A DNA stretch of 64,000 nucleotides from NCBI GenBank assembly GCA_963800215.1, contig CAWCZY010000007.1:310001-374000 (forward strand), given 5' to 3'. A program made the position numbers and the translations under genes. This document shows positions 29,514 through 39,824 of this stretch, in pieces. The notes under the pieces were generated by a model that was given only the letters and a program-made list of their open reading frames with translations, did not search any database and was not told where the DNA came from. The stretch's first letter is position 1; each line of letters starts with the position of its first letter. The DNA is from JAJPKK01 sp963800215. GTDB taxonomy: Bacteria; Pseudomonadota; Alphaproteobacteria; Rhizobiales; Xanthobacteraceae.

Positions 29514-31289
29514 ATGAGGTGCATCATGATGTCGAGGTCCGGGTTCGCAGCTGTGACGGCATTGCTCCTGTCGGCCGGAGCGTTTGCGGGGGCGCGCGCC
29601 GCCGATATGTCTTTCGAGCGCGCCTTGAAGGTCGACCAGGAACCGCAGAACTGGCTGCTTCATCACCAAAACTACCAGGGCCACCGGTTCTCGGGGCTCA
29701 AAGAGATCAACACCGATACGGTCGCAAACCTGCGGCCCGCCTTCATGGTCGGGCTCGGCGGGCTGCAGGCCGGGGGCCGCCACGCCCAGGGCAATCTCGA
29801 AGCCACGCCCCTCGTCGACGACGGCATCATGTATGTGAGCGATGGCTGGGGATCGGTCTACGCCATCGACGTCCGCAGCGGCCGCAAGGGCGAGATCAAG
29901 TGGAAGTTTGATCCCGGCGTTGACCGCGTCTGGGCGGGCGACGTCGCCTGCTGTGGCGTCAACAACCGCGGCGTCGCGCTGTGGAGGGACCAGGTGATTT
30001 CGGTTGCCCTTGACGGCCGCATCATGGCGCTCAACCGCGCCACCGGCGAGCAGCTATGGGAGCGCAAGGTCGCCGATGCCGGCCTCGGCGAGACGGTGAC
30101 GGCCGCGCCACTCGTCATCCGCGATCTCGCCATCGTGGGTTCGGCTGGCGGCGAATACGGCATTCGTGGCTGGATCGACGCCACCGACCTCAATACCGGA
30201 AAGCAGGCTTGGCGAACCTACACCATTCCAGGCAAGGGGGAGCCCGGCAACGAGACCTGGAAGGACGGCAAGGACCGTTGGATGCATGGCGGTGCGTCGG
30301 TGTGGGTGACGGCGACCTACGACAAGGACACCGACTCCATCTACCAGGGCATCGGCAATGCCGGCCCCGACTACGACGCCGAGTATCGGCCCGGCGACAA
30401 CAAATGGGCCGCCAGCGTGCTGGCACTCGATCCCAACAACGGCAGGATCAAGTGGGGCTTCCAGTACACGCCCAACGATCCCTACGACTATGACGAGATC
30501 TCCGAGCACCAGATCATCGACGCCAAGGTCGACGGCGAAATGCGGAAGATGGTGGTGCACGGCGCCCGCAACGGCTTCTACTACGTGCTCGACCGCACCA
30601 ACGGCGCTTTCATCGCCGGCAAGCAATATGTCGACCAGCTGACCTGGACCAAGGGTCTGGATCCAAAGACCGGCCGTCCGCTCGACTACGATCCCAGCAA
30701 GGACGTGCAGACCTATGTCGCGGGCACCACCGCGACACGGGCCATGCCGGTCGGCAAGCGCTGCCCGGCGGTGTCGGGCGGCAAGAACTGGGAGCCCGCG
30801 GCATACAATCCGCAGCTTGGCCTGATCTACGTTCCGACATCGGAGGGCTGCAACCAGATCGAAGGCGTCGTCCAGGCCGACTTCGCGGACCAGGGCGGCA
30901 CCGTGAAGCCGCGCGACCGCTTCACTGGCGGCGGCAACGCGGTGCTCAAGCAGACCACCGGCAGCGTCAAGGCACTCGACCCGGCGACCGGCGAGATCAA
31001 GGCCGTCGCCCGCACCGACCTCCCGAACTGGGCGGGCGTGCTCGCCACCGCCGGCAACCTCGTATTCACCGGCCTCTGGGAGGGTGCCCTCGTCGCCTAT
31101 GATGGCAGGTCCATGAAGGAGTTGTGGCGTTTCGACACCGGCTGCGGCGTGATGGCGCCGCCGATCAGTTATGCGGTCAATGGCAAGCAATATATCGCGG
31201 TCGCGGTCGGGCCGCATTGGCTCGGCGTCAAGCCGGCGGAACTGAAATACGCCAACGCGTGCTCGATGGTGTACGTGTTCTCGTTGTGA
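29514..31289 (+). CDS. PQQ-dependent alcohol dehydrogenase, probable lanthanide type
   Basis: The 591-residue periplasmic quinoprotein has a signal peptide (residues 1-29, cleavage after GARA). The eight-bladed propeller includes the vicinal disulfide C146-C147 (GDVACCGVNNRG) that lies on PQQ, and repeats such as VTAAPLVIRDLAIVGSAGGE. The catalytic aspartate is D325 in NDPYDYDE, and two residues on is D327. An aspartate there marks lanthanide-using XoxF/ExaF/PedH-type enzymes; calcium enzymes have a small residue. There is no C-terminal cytochrome domain, and no cytochrome c or PQQ synthesis gene lies nearby. Starts at 29514 or 29526 are both possible. Confidence 0.85.
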   Translation: MRCIMMSRSGFAAVTALLLSAGAFAGARAADMSFERALKVDQEPQNWLLHHQNYQGHRFSGLKEINTDTVANLRPAFMVGLGGLQAGGRHAQGNLEATPLVDDGIMYVSDGWGSVYAIDVRSGRKGEIKWKFDPGVDRVWAGDVACCGVNNRGVALWRDQVISVALDGRIMALNRATGEQLWERKVADAGLGETVTAAPLVIRDLAIVGSAGGEYGIRGWIDATDLNTGKQAWRTYTIPGKGEPGNETWKDGKDRWMHGGASVWVTATYDKDTDSIYQGIGNAGPDYDAEYRPGDNKWAASVLALDPNNGRIKWGFQYTPNDPYDYDEISEHQIIDAKVDGEMRKMVVHGARNGFYYVLDRTNGAFIAGKQYVDQLTWTKGLDPKTGRPLDYDPSKDVQTYVAGTTATRAMPVGKRCPAVSGGKNWEPAAYNPQLGLIYVPTSEGCNQIEGVVQADFADQGGTVKPRDRFTGGGNAVLKQTTGSVKALDPATGEIKAVARTDLPNWAGVLATAGNLVFTGLWEGALVAYDGRSMKELWRFDTGCGVMAPPISYAVNGKQYIAVAVGPHWLGVKPAELKYANACSMVYVFSL

Positions 31290-31325
31290 GACGAGCGCCG
31301 CGGCATCGCGGACTCCGACTGGACG

Positions 31326-33692
31326 TCACACGGCCGCGCGCGGCGCATGCAGCGCGCGCCATATCGCCTGCGCCGTGACCGGCATCTGGATCGCTGCCGC
31401 GGCCTGCGCCGGCAGCGCGTTCGCGATCGCATTCACGATGGCGCAGGGCGCGGCGGTGGTGCCGGCCTCGCCGGTCCCTTTGACGCCGAGCGGGTTGGTG
31501 GTGCAGACCACCTCGTGGTGGAGAACCGTCATCGCAGGCACGTCCCCGGCGCGCGGGATCGCGTAATCCATGAACGAGCCGGCCAGGGCCTGGCCGCTGT
31601 CGGCATCGTAGACGGTGGCCTCGCACACGGCTTGTCCCAGTCCCTGGGCAACGCCGCCATGGATCTGGCCGGCGACGAGGACGGGGTCCAGCACGCGGCC
31701 GCAATCGTCGACGGCGACATAGGATACGATTTCAGTCGCCCCGGTATCGGGGTCGATCTCGACCTCGGCGACATGGCAGCCGTTCGGAAACGACGGTCCG
31801 GTCTTGACCTCGCCCTTGGTGTCGAGGCCCTCGCCGAGCACGCCCTGCCGCACCAGCTCGCTCACCCGCGCGGCGACGTCGAACAGCGAGATACGCTGCG
31901 CGCTGCCGGGAAATTCTCGAAATGGCCGTCGTGAAAGGCGAGTTCGGCCTCTTTGGCCTGCAGCAGCAGGGCCGCGGCCTTGCGCGCCTTGGCGAGCATG
32001 GCGTCGATCCCATTGGAAATCGCGCCGCCGACCAGCATCGTAGAGCGCGACGCGACCGCGCCGAACCCGGGGACGTCGCGCGCGGAATCCCCGCACAGGA
32101 TGGTGACGGACTGTTCGGGAACGCCGAGCCTCTCCGCGACCAGCCGTCCGAACACCGTTGCATGGCCCTGGCCGCTGGACGACGAGCCGATGCCGACATG
32201 GACGGCGCCGCCGCCGGGAAACGCGATGGTCGCGGCCTCCTCGAGAACACCGCCCGATAACTCGAGGTAGCAGCCGATGCCGATGCCGCGCAGCTTGCCG
32301 CGCTTGCGCGACAGCTTACGGCGCGCCGCAAAGCCCTTGTAATCGGCGGCGGCGAGCGCCGTTTCGAACAGCGCGGGGAAATCCCCGCTGTCATAGGTGC
32401 CGCCGGTCGCGGTCTTGTAGGGTATCGCCTTGGGACGGATCAGGTTGCGGCGCCGCAGCTCGGCCGGGTCGATGCCGCTGACCCGCGCGGCCTCGTCGAC
32501 CGTGCGCTCGAGGAGATAGTTGGCCTCCGGCCGCCCCGCCCCGCGATAAGGCCCGGTCGGCACCGTGTTGGTGAACATGGCACGGGTGTCGATCACCATG
32601 CGCGGAATGTCGTACATGCCGGGCAGGCAGCCGGAGATGTGGATGGTCGGGCAGAACAGCGCGACGCCGGTGAGGAAACCGCCCATGCCGGCCAGCCCGT
32701 TCACGCGGATGGCGAGGAACTTGCCGCGCTTGTCGAGGGCGAGCTCGACGTCCCAATAGGAATTCGCGCGCCTGGTTGTCGCTGATGAACGCTTCCGAGC
32801 GGGTCGACACCCAATGGATCGCGCGCCCGACCTGCTTGGCCGCGCACAACAGCGCGACATATTCGGGATAGCTCGACGCCTTCATCCCGAAGCCGCCGCC
32901 GACATCGTCGGTCAGCACGCGAAGCCGGTCGGGGGTGAGCCGCATCGCCCCGCATAGCTGGCCGCGAACGCCGGCAACGCCCTGGGTCCCGCAGCGCAGG
33001 GTGAAGCGGCCGGATGCGGGATCGAAGCTCGCAGTCGCGGTGCGCGGTTCCATGGAGGCGACGGCGATGCGCTGGTTGAAGAGCTGGACCCGCGCGACAT
33101 GGGCCGCGCTTGCGAAGATCTCATCGATTCCGCGCCGGTTGGCACCGTCGGGATCAGCCGGCGCGGTCCAGTCGAAGGCGAGATTGCCGGGCGCTTCCGG
33201 CCAGATCTGCGGGCCCGAGACGGCCTGGTGGGCGTCGACTATCGCAGGCAAAGGCTCATAATCGACGACGACCTGATCGGCGGCGTCCTGCGCCGCCGCC
33301 GCGGTCGCTGCAACCACCAGGGCCACCGGCTGGCCGACATGCATGACGCGGTCCGCGGCGAGCGCGGGGCGGAACGGCGTGATCGGCTTTGATCCGTTGC
33401 GTCCCGGCAGCGGGACCGCCCCGGTCACGGTCGCAAGATTGGCGGCGGCGAGGTCGGCGGCCGTCACCACCGCAAGCACGTCCGGCAGCTTTGCCGCCAC
33501 GGCAACATCGATGCCGCGGATGATGGCATGGGCGTGGGACGAGCGTACGAACACGCCGAAAGCCACCCGGTCCGGGCGGAGATCGTCGCCGTAGCACCCG
33601 TGGCCGCGCAGCAGCGCATCGTCCTCGACGCGGCCGGGCCACGGGCCGCCATGCGCCCTCCCGTTTCGATGCAAAGCATCCTGGCCCGCCAT
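31326..33692 (-). CDS. Xanthine dehydrogenase/CO dehydrogenase-type large subunit (two frame breaks)
   Basis: The molybdopterin-binding large subunit of the molybdenum hydroxylase family has about 785 residues once repaired. Visible family blocks are VRSSHAHAIIRGID, DVGGGFGMKASSYPEYVALL, TGPYRGAGRPEANYLLER, FPGGGAVHVGIGSSSSGQGH and the catalytic-glutamate motif GVKGTGEAG near the end. Breaks lie near 32763 and 31913. ATG 33692 follows ggaggtcac. No FAD or iron-sulfur subunit gene adjoins it, which is unusual, so partners must be encoded elsewhere. Substrate unknown; the tail is duplicated at 29254-29400. Confidence 0.82.
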
Positions 33693-33748
33693 TTCGTGAC
33701 CTCCGCGATTGCCGTGTCGTGTGTATGTGTGGGAGACGCCACCGTCGT

Positions 33749-34619
33749 TCAATATCTGCGAGTGTTCAGGGCCTGGAGCCGCCTGATTGCGATGACTTCA
33801 CTGCCCGCCGCGCTGATCCGTTCGACCGCTCCGCGCAGCGGCTCGGCCGCGACCGCCATATGGAACGCATTGGCGTGCAGCAACGTGGCGGCGTCGCGCA
33901 TGACCGCCACATGTCCCTTCCAGAACACGAGATCGCCGCGCCGCAGGCCGGCAAGATCGCCCGATCGCCACCGCGGTTCCAATGCGCGCGCTGCATGTCG
34001 CTGTCGCGCGGGCAGGCGATGCCGCCAGGCAGTGAGCGCGACCTGCACCAGGCCCGAGCAGTCGATGCCGAGGCTGGTCTTGCCGCCCCACAGATAGGGC
34101 ACGCCGATGAAGCGCTCGGCGACGGCGACGAAATCCGGCGCGGCGGCATCGAGCGGCGCGAGATGGCGCGCCGGCACGAAGCCGCCGGATGCCAGCCGCG
34201 CCAGTTCGCCGTCATCGCCGGTGATGGCGAGGCGGCAGCCCAGCGGCAGCCCCTCGACCGGCTGGGCCTTGATGGAGCGTCCGGGAAACAGGATCGTCCG
34301 CAGCGCCGACGACCTTGTGGGTCGGCTCGGGTCCGGGCGCGCGCAGCGCGTTCATCGGCAGCCAGCCGACATAGCGGTCGGAATGGAGTTGGCCCCAGCC
34401 CCAGCCCTCGCCGTCCTGGTCGTAGATGGTGACGCGCTCGCCTTTGAGCGCCTCGGTCTCGAGCAAGGCATCGGGCACCGGCGACCGCCGCACCGGCGCC
34501 ACCGGATCGAACACTTCGAATTCGGTGCCGTCGACGAAGCGCGCCGCCTCCACCTGGCCGCGCAGATGCGCGGCCGCAAGGTCGGGCCGGGCGGGCGTGA
34601 CGCGGGGATCGAAACTCAA
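33749..34619 (-). CDS. NlpC/P60 family cell-wall hydrolase (several frame breaks)
   Basis: The N-terminal half has bacterial SH3-like features (GERVTIYDQDGEGWGWGQ, YVGWLPMNAL). The C-terminal half is an NlpC/P60 peptidase with YLWGGKTSLGIDCSGLVQ containing the catalytic cysteine and FWKGHVAVM containing the histidine. The frame breaks near 34308, then shows compensating indels around 34013-33958, where CPRDSDMQRA is encoded in another frame. The start is a TTG at 34619 (MSFDPRVTPARPD). It cleaves peptide stems of peptidoglycan. It follows the M17 aminopeptidase gene, a common rhizobial pairing, and overlaps its end. Confidence 0.78.
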
Positions 34620-34628
34620 TGGGCGAAA

Positions 34629-36007
34629 CTAGCCGCCATAGCGCTCCGCCAGGAGTGCATAGAGTGCGCGCGCCGCCTGGCATTCGCCGCCCTCGGGACG
34701 TCCGGGCTTCGGCGACGGCGTCCAGGCGTAGATGTCGAGATGCAGCCAGGCCTTCGCCGCGCCGACGAAGCGGTTGAGGAACAGCGCGCAGATGATCGAG
34801 CCGGCGAAGCCGCCGGTGGCGATGTTGTTCATGTCCGCCACCTTGGAATCGAGCATCGCGTCGTAGGGCCGCCACAGCGGCAGGCGCCACAGCGGGTCAT
34901 GGGCGGCACGGGCATGGCGGGCGACATCGCCGGCGAGCGCCTCGTCGTCGGTATAGAAGGGCGGCAGATCGGGCCCGAGCGCGACCCGGGCGGCGCCGGT
35001 GAGCGTGCCCATGTCGACCAGCAGCTCGGGGCGCTCCTCGTCCGCCAGCGCCAGCGCATCGGCAAGGACGAGGCGGCCTTCCGCATCGGTATTGCCGACC
35101 TCGACCGCAAGGCCCTTGCGCGATCTGTAGACGTCGAGCGGACGGAAGGCCCCGCCGGATATCGAATTCTCGACGGCGGGAATGAGCACGCGCAGCCGCA
35201 CGGCGAGCTTGCGGTCCATGATCATATGGGCGAGCGCGAGCACGCTCGCCGCGCCCCCCATGTCCTTCTTCATCAGCAGCATGGCGCTGTCGGGCTTGAT
35301 GTCGAGCCCGCCGGAGTCGAAGCATACGCCCTTGCCGACCAGCGTCACCTTGGGCGCGGCCGGATCGCCCCAGCTCATGTCGATCAGGCGAGGCGGGCGG
35401 GCGGCGGCGCGGCCGACCGCATGGATCAGGGGAAAATTGCGCGCCAGCAGATCGTCGCCGACGGTCACGCTGATGCCGGCGCCGTGGCGCGCCGCGAGTG
35501 CGGTCGCGGCGTCGGCGAGTTCGCCGGGGCCCATGTCGTTCGCGGGCGTGTTGATGAGGTCGCGGGCGAGATAGACGGCCTCGACGATGCGCGACAGTTC
35601 GGCGCCGTCCGCCTGCTCCGGCACCTCCAGGCGCACTTCGTTGGCGGGTTTGCCGTAGCGGACGAATCGATAGGCCCCGAGCGCGACCGCGATGGCGGCG
35701 AGCCGCTGGTCATGGGCCGCATTGGCGAAGCGGTAGACGCCGCGGGGCAACAGCCCGCGAGCGTGCCGGGAAGGAAGGGATTGAACGGTTTCCCGTCGTC
35801 TTCCAATCCGAACAGCACCGCGGCGAGCGTCCCGTCGGGCCCGGGAAGCAAGGCATGACGCCCCGGCGACGGCTCGAACCCGGCGGCCTCGGCGAACGCG
35901 CAGGCCCTCGCGTCGAGACCTGCGCGGATGTCGCGCCAGGTCGCGGCGGTCACGAACCAGATCGGAATGGATGCGGCGCCGCCGCGGGTCACGAATGCCG
36001 GGTGCAT
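34629..36007 (-). CDS. M17 leucyl aminopeptidase family protein (one frame break)
   Basis: About 459 residues when repaired. The catalytic C-terminal domain is complete: VTLVGKGVCFDSGGLDIKP and MKKDMGGAASVLALA supply metal ligands and the catalytic lysine, NTDAEGRLVLADAL is the M17 signature, and DMGTLTGAARVALG follows. The N-terminal domain (MHPAFVTRGGAASIPIWFV) is in another frame, with the break near 35752. These two-metal exopeptidases release N-terminal residues from peptides in the cytoplasm, a fit with its NlpC/P60 neighbour in wall-peptide recycling. Confidence 0.88.
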
Positions 36008-36130
36008 GGATGGGTTCCGGAGACGATTCGGCCCCTGCTACCACGCCGCCCCACCGAGTTGAAGGAAGTTCGGCCGGCCATTGCGGTCCGCCTGTTCCGC
36101 GCAGGCGGCGCGGGGGCGGCGGCCGCGATA

Positions 36131-36152
36131 TTAACCGATCATTAGGGTTAAC
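36131..36152 (+). promoter_or_regulatory. CtrA-like box upstream of tadD
   Basis: TTAA-ccgatca-TTAG at 36131-36145 fits the CtrA consensus TTAA-N7-TTAA with one mismatch and is followed by another half-site, gttaac. It lies 34 bases before the tadD start. Similar boxes precede the solitary pilin gene and cpaB. Confidence 0.4.
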
Positions 36153-36178
36153 GTTCTATTGATGGATCATCGGCAAGC

Positions 36179-37037
36179 ATGAAAGTGGGTTGGCGCACCG
36201 TGATCCCGACACGTCATCCGTTCGCTGCTCGGCATCGCCGGACCCAATGGAGCATGGCCGTCGCGGCGCTCGGGCTCGCGCTGTTTGCCGGCGGCTGCCA
36301 GAACATCTCGCCGCTGCCTCCGCATGCGGCGGTGGTCCCCGCAGCCGCAGGCCGGGCGCCCAAATCCGAAGCCGAGTGGCGGGCCGAAGCCGAGACACTA
36401 GCCGGCCGCTACCGCGCCAAGCCGGATGATCCCGCGACGGCGCTCGCCTATGCCCAGGCGCTACGCGCCAGCCGGCCAGCGCACCCAGGCCGTGTCGGTG
36501 CTGCAGCAGGCATCTTCCAGCATCCGCATGATAGCGCCCTGCTCGGCGCCTACGGCCGCGCTTTGTCGGATGTCGGCAATTACGAGCAGGCGCTCGAGAT
36601 CCTCAACCGCGCTCACACGCCCGACCAGCCGGACTGGCGCATCCTTTCCGCGCAGGGCGCGGTGCTCGACCAACTCGGCCGTCACGACGAGGCGCAGAGC
36701 TATTATTCCAGCGCTCTCAAGATCAAGCCCGACGACCCCGGCGTGCTCTCCAATCTCGGCCTGTCCTACGCACTTGCCAAGGACCTCAAGAACGCCGAGG
36801 CGACGCTGCGGCGAGCCGCGGCAGCCGGCGGCACCGACCCGCGGGTGCGGCAAAATCTCGCTCTCGTGGTCGGCCTGCAGGGCCGCTTCGGCGAAGCCGA
36901 AAGCATCGCGCGCGCCGACCTGCCGCCGGACCAGGCGGCCGCCAACGTCGCCTATCTCCGCCGGATGCTGGCGCAAGCAAGCCGACTTCAAGACGGTTCC
37001 GCGTCCGCGGACGCTCGCCTCCGCCGACGGCACCTGA
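36179..37037 (+). CDS. tadD: Tad pilus assembly TPR lipoprotein TadD (three frame breaks)
   Basis: About 285 residues when repaired. The N-terminus has a lipobox (LALFAGGC, cysteine about residue 41), so it is an outer-membrane-directed lipoprotein. The rest is tetratricopeptide: ALLGAYGRALSDVGNYEQAL, ILSAQGAVLDQLGRHDEAQ and VLSNLGLSYALAKDLKNAE. TadD pilotins help secretin assembly in Tad machines. Breaks lie near 36472, 36510 and 36977; the end QADFKTVPRPRTLASADG stops at 37037. It points toward tadC, with insertion-sequence debris between them. Confidence 0.82.
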
Positions 37038-37045
37038 GCCGGCGC

Positions 37046-38674
37046 ATTTGCGGCTTCGGCCGGCCATCGCAACCAGCGACCGGATGCGCGAAATGCGCGA
37101 GCGGCGAAGGTCACCCGCTTTCGGTTCTCACTGTGAGCTACCCTGGTGGACGCACGCGCCAGTTCAGCCTGCGCGGCGAACGGGTGGCCGAGGTGTGCCG
37201 CTGGCTGCGCAACTATCAGAAGCTGAAGGCGGCGATCGAGGTTATTTGCGAGCTCAACCACGAGGTGCTGCGTCCGGAACAGGCCCGTCGAAGCGCCGGA
37301 GCAAGCGCCGTGATTAAGATGCGGCGCGCGCAACTGAGCTTTGGCGACGGATTGATCGCCGCGGAGGTGGACGATCTTTGCGAAGATTGGATGAGGTACG
37401 CCGACCAGGTTTTGGCGGATGAACTGCTGGTGGCGGCCGTGTACGAGGCTTTGGGGAAGCGGCGTCCGAAGAGCCGCAGCCGTGGCCGGCAGGGAACTCC
37501 GGCGGAGGTGGTTTTGCGCCTGCTGATCCTCAAGCACATCCGCAACTGGAGCTATGAGGTGCTGGAGCGCGAGGTGCGCGCCAATCTGGTGTACCGTAAC
37601 TTCACCCGCGTGGGGGGCGCCAAGATGCCGGACGCCAAAACCATGGGTCGTCTGGGGCGTGGCTGCTCGGCGCCGCAGGTGATCGAGCAGATTCACGAGA
37701 GAATAGTGAAAATCGCACGGGACAAGGGAGTAGACGGACGGGCGTAGAATGCGCGTGGATACCACGGTGGTGGAGACCAACATCCATTATCCGACCGACT
37801 GCAGCTTGTTGGGCGATGGCGTGCGAGTGCTGACCCGCACCATGAAGAAGATCACCAAGATCGCCGGCAAGGCTGGTGCCAAATTGCGCGACCGCAGCCG
37901 CGGCGTGAAGCTGAGGGTGCTGGACATTGCGCGGGCAGCGCGCTCCAAGGCCAAGCAGAGCCAGGAGAAACTCAAGCGGGCCTATAGCCAATTGCTAAAT
38001 TCAACCAGTCGGGTGGTGGGGCAGGCAAAGCGTTTTTCCACCGAGGTCGCCATGGGCGTGAAACGATCGACCGACGTCCTGCAACAACTGGCGTTGGAGA
38101 ACCTGCGCTGCCAGATCGATGCGATGGTGCCGCTCATCCGGCAAGTGATGAAGCAGACCAGAGCGCGCATCTTGCGCGGCGACACGCGCGCCGACGGCAA
38201 GACTCCAGCCTGTTCGAGCCCGCGACGGAAGTCATCCGCAAAGGAAAAGCCGGCAAGCCGAACGAATTCGGCAAGATGGTGAAACTGCAGGAGGCCGAAA
38301 ACCAGATTGTGACCGGCTATGAAGTGGATGCTCAGCGACCCAACGACGTGGACCTGCTGATCGGAGCCATCGAAACCCATCAAGCAAGGCTCGGTCGCAC
38401 TCCGCGCCTGGTGGCGGCAGATGCCGCATTCTATTCCGCCAAGAACGAGGCGGAGGCGAAAGCAAAGGGCGTCAAGCGCGTCTGCATTCCCAATCGCTCC
38501 ACCAAAAGCCCCGAGCGCAAACGCGAACAGAAGAAGCGCTGGTTCCGCAACGGCCAGAAATGGCGGACCGGATGCGAGGGACGCATCAGCGTGATCAAAC
38601 GGCGACACGGGCTCAGCCGCTGCCGCTATAAGGGCGATGCCGGAATGAAGCGCTGGGTCGGGCTTGGCGTCTAG
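37046..38674 (+). mobile_element. Decayed insertion sequence (ISNCY-like transposase with DUF6788-like ORF)
   Basis: It begins within ten bases of the tadD stop. 37060-37318 encodes a DUF6788-like piece (GCAKCASGEGHPLSVLTVSY, then FSLRGERVAEVCRWLRNYQK). From ATG 37319 a DDE-type transposase follows: GTPAEVVLRLLILKHIRNWS, then MRVDTTVVETNIHYPTD at 37749, LFEPATEVIRKGKAGKPNEF near 38215 and RNGQKWRTGCEGRISVIKRR near 38560. It stops at 38674, short of the usual C-terminus. Several indels (about 37650, 37740, 38205) and truncation at both ends show decay. The family name is from memory of similar transposases. Confidence 0.7.
37319..38674 (+). pseudogene. ISNCY-like transposase, frameshifted and 3'-truncated
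   Basis: The transposase is spread over three frames: 37319-37747, 37749-38205 and 38205-38674. The middle section is rich in charged helices (TMKKITKIAGKAGAKLRDRS). The C-terminal section carries the catalytic-core sequence LVAADAAFYSAKNEAEAK and ends MKRWVGLGV just before a stop. No terminal inverted repeats could be recognised, so the element is a fossil. Confidence 0.72.
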
Positions 38675-38838
38675 CTAGCCGGCTCCTCCAGGCTCGTCCC
38701 GGCCATCTCGAATATGGAGGCACGGAGCGGATGCAATCCGCCGACGCACGCGCTTGAAAGCATCGTGCACTCCAGGTCGAGATCGCCGGAACAAGTCCGG
38801 CGATGACGTGGATGGAGGCGTTCTCCGAATGCGGCCGC

Positions 38839-39817
38839 TCACTTGAATTGCTGCATCACCTTGATGACGGCGGGCCCGAGAATCACGACGAACAGCACCG
38901 GCAGGAAGAACAGGATCATCGGCACGGTGAGCTGCGGCGGCAGGGCCGCGGCCTTCTTTTCCGCCGCGGTCATGCGCTGATCGCGATTTTCCTGCGCGAT
39001 CACGCGCAGCGTCGTCGCCATCGGCGTTCCGAAGCGCTCGCTCTGCTGCAAGGCCATGCAGAGCGACTTCACGCCTTCCAGCGGCACCCGCTTGGCGAGG
39101 TTCTCGAAGGTCTGGCGGCGGTCCGGCAGGTAGGACAATTCCGCCGTCGCCAGCGTCAGTTCCTCCGCGAGCTCGATCGATTGCGCCCCGATCTCCTCGC
39201 TGACGCGCTTGAACGACATTTCGAGCGACATCCCGGACTCCACGCAGATCAGCAGCAGGTCGAGCGCATCGGGAAAAGCGCGATTGATCGAGGCCTGCCG
39301 GCGCTGGATCCGGTTGTTGATGAAGAAATTGGGAATGTTCATGCCGAGATAGGTGGCGCCGATGCAGATGCCGAGCTTCAGCGTCCAGGCGATATCGAGC
39401 TGGACGATCAGGAACACATAGGCGAGCGAGACGCACAGCATCGCCACCGGCGCGACCATGCGAAAGAACAGGAAGACGACGTAGGGTCCGTGTCCGCGGA
39501 ATCCGGCCTCGACGAGCTTGGTGCGCGCCGCTTCCTGTCCGACCCAGTCGGACAGCTTGAATTTCTCCACCACCGTCTGCATGTATTGCTTCGGCGACGT
39601 CCGCAAGGCTCGCCTTTTCGCCGCGTGCGAGGCGCTCGCGCTCGCGCTGGCGGATCTTTTCGCGTTCCGTCGCCACCGCGGCCATGCGTTTTTCGAGCGC
39701 GTCGCCGCCCAGCAGCGGCATGGCGAGGGTGATGACCGTCGCGCCGGCGGCGACCGCGGCGAAGATCATCGCCATGAGGCGCTTGTTTTCGAAAACGGCG
39801 AACAGAAAATCGAGCAT
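38839..39817 (-). CDS. tadC: Tad pilus inner-membrane protein TadC (one frame break)
   Basis: About 326 residues. The N-terminus MLDFLFAVFENKRLMAMIF is followed by a membrane helix. The frame breaks near 39603 (one extra base) and the T2SSF domain continues with RTSPKQYMQTVVEKFKLSDW. This domain includes INRAFPDALDLLLICVESGM, the type II secretion F family signature, and QQSERFGTPMATTLRVIAQE. A C-terminal membrane helix precedes KVMQQFK. With TadB it forms the inner-membrane platform that links the CpaF ATPase to pilin assembly. Confidence 0.9.
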
Positions 39818-39824
39818 GCCGCCC

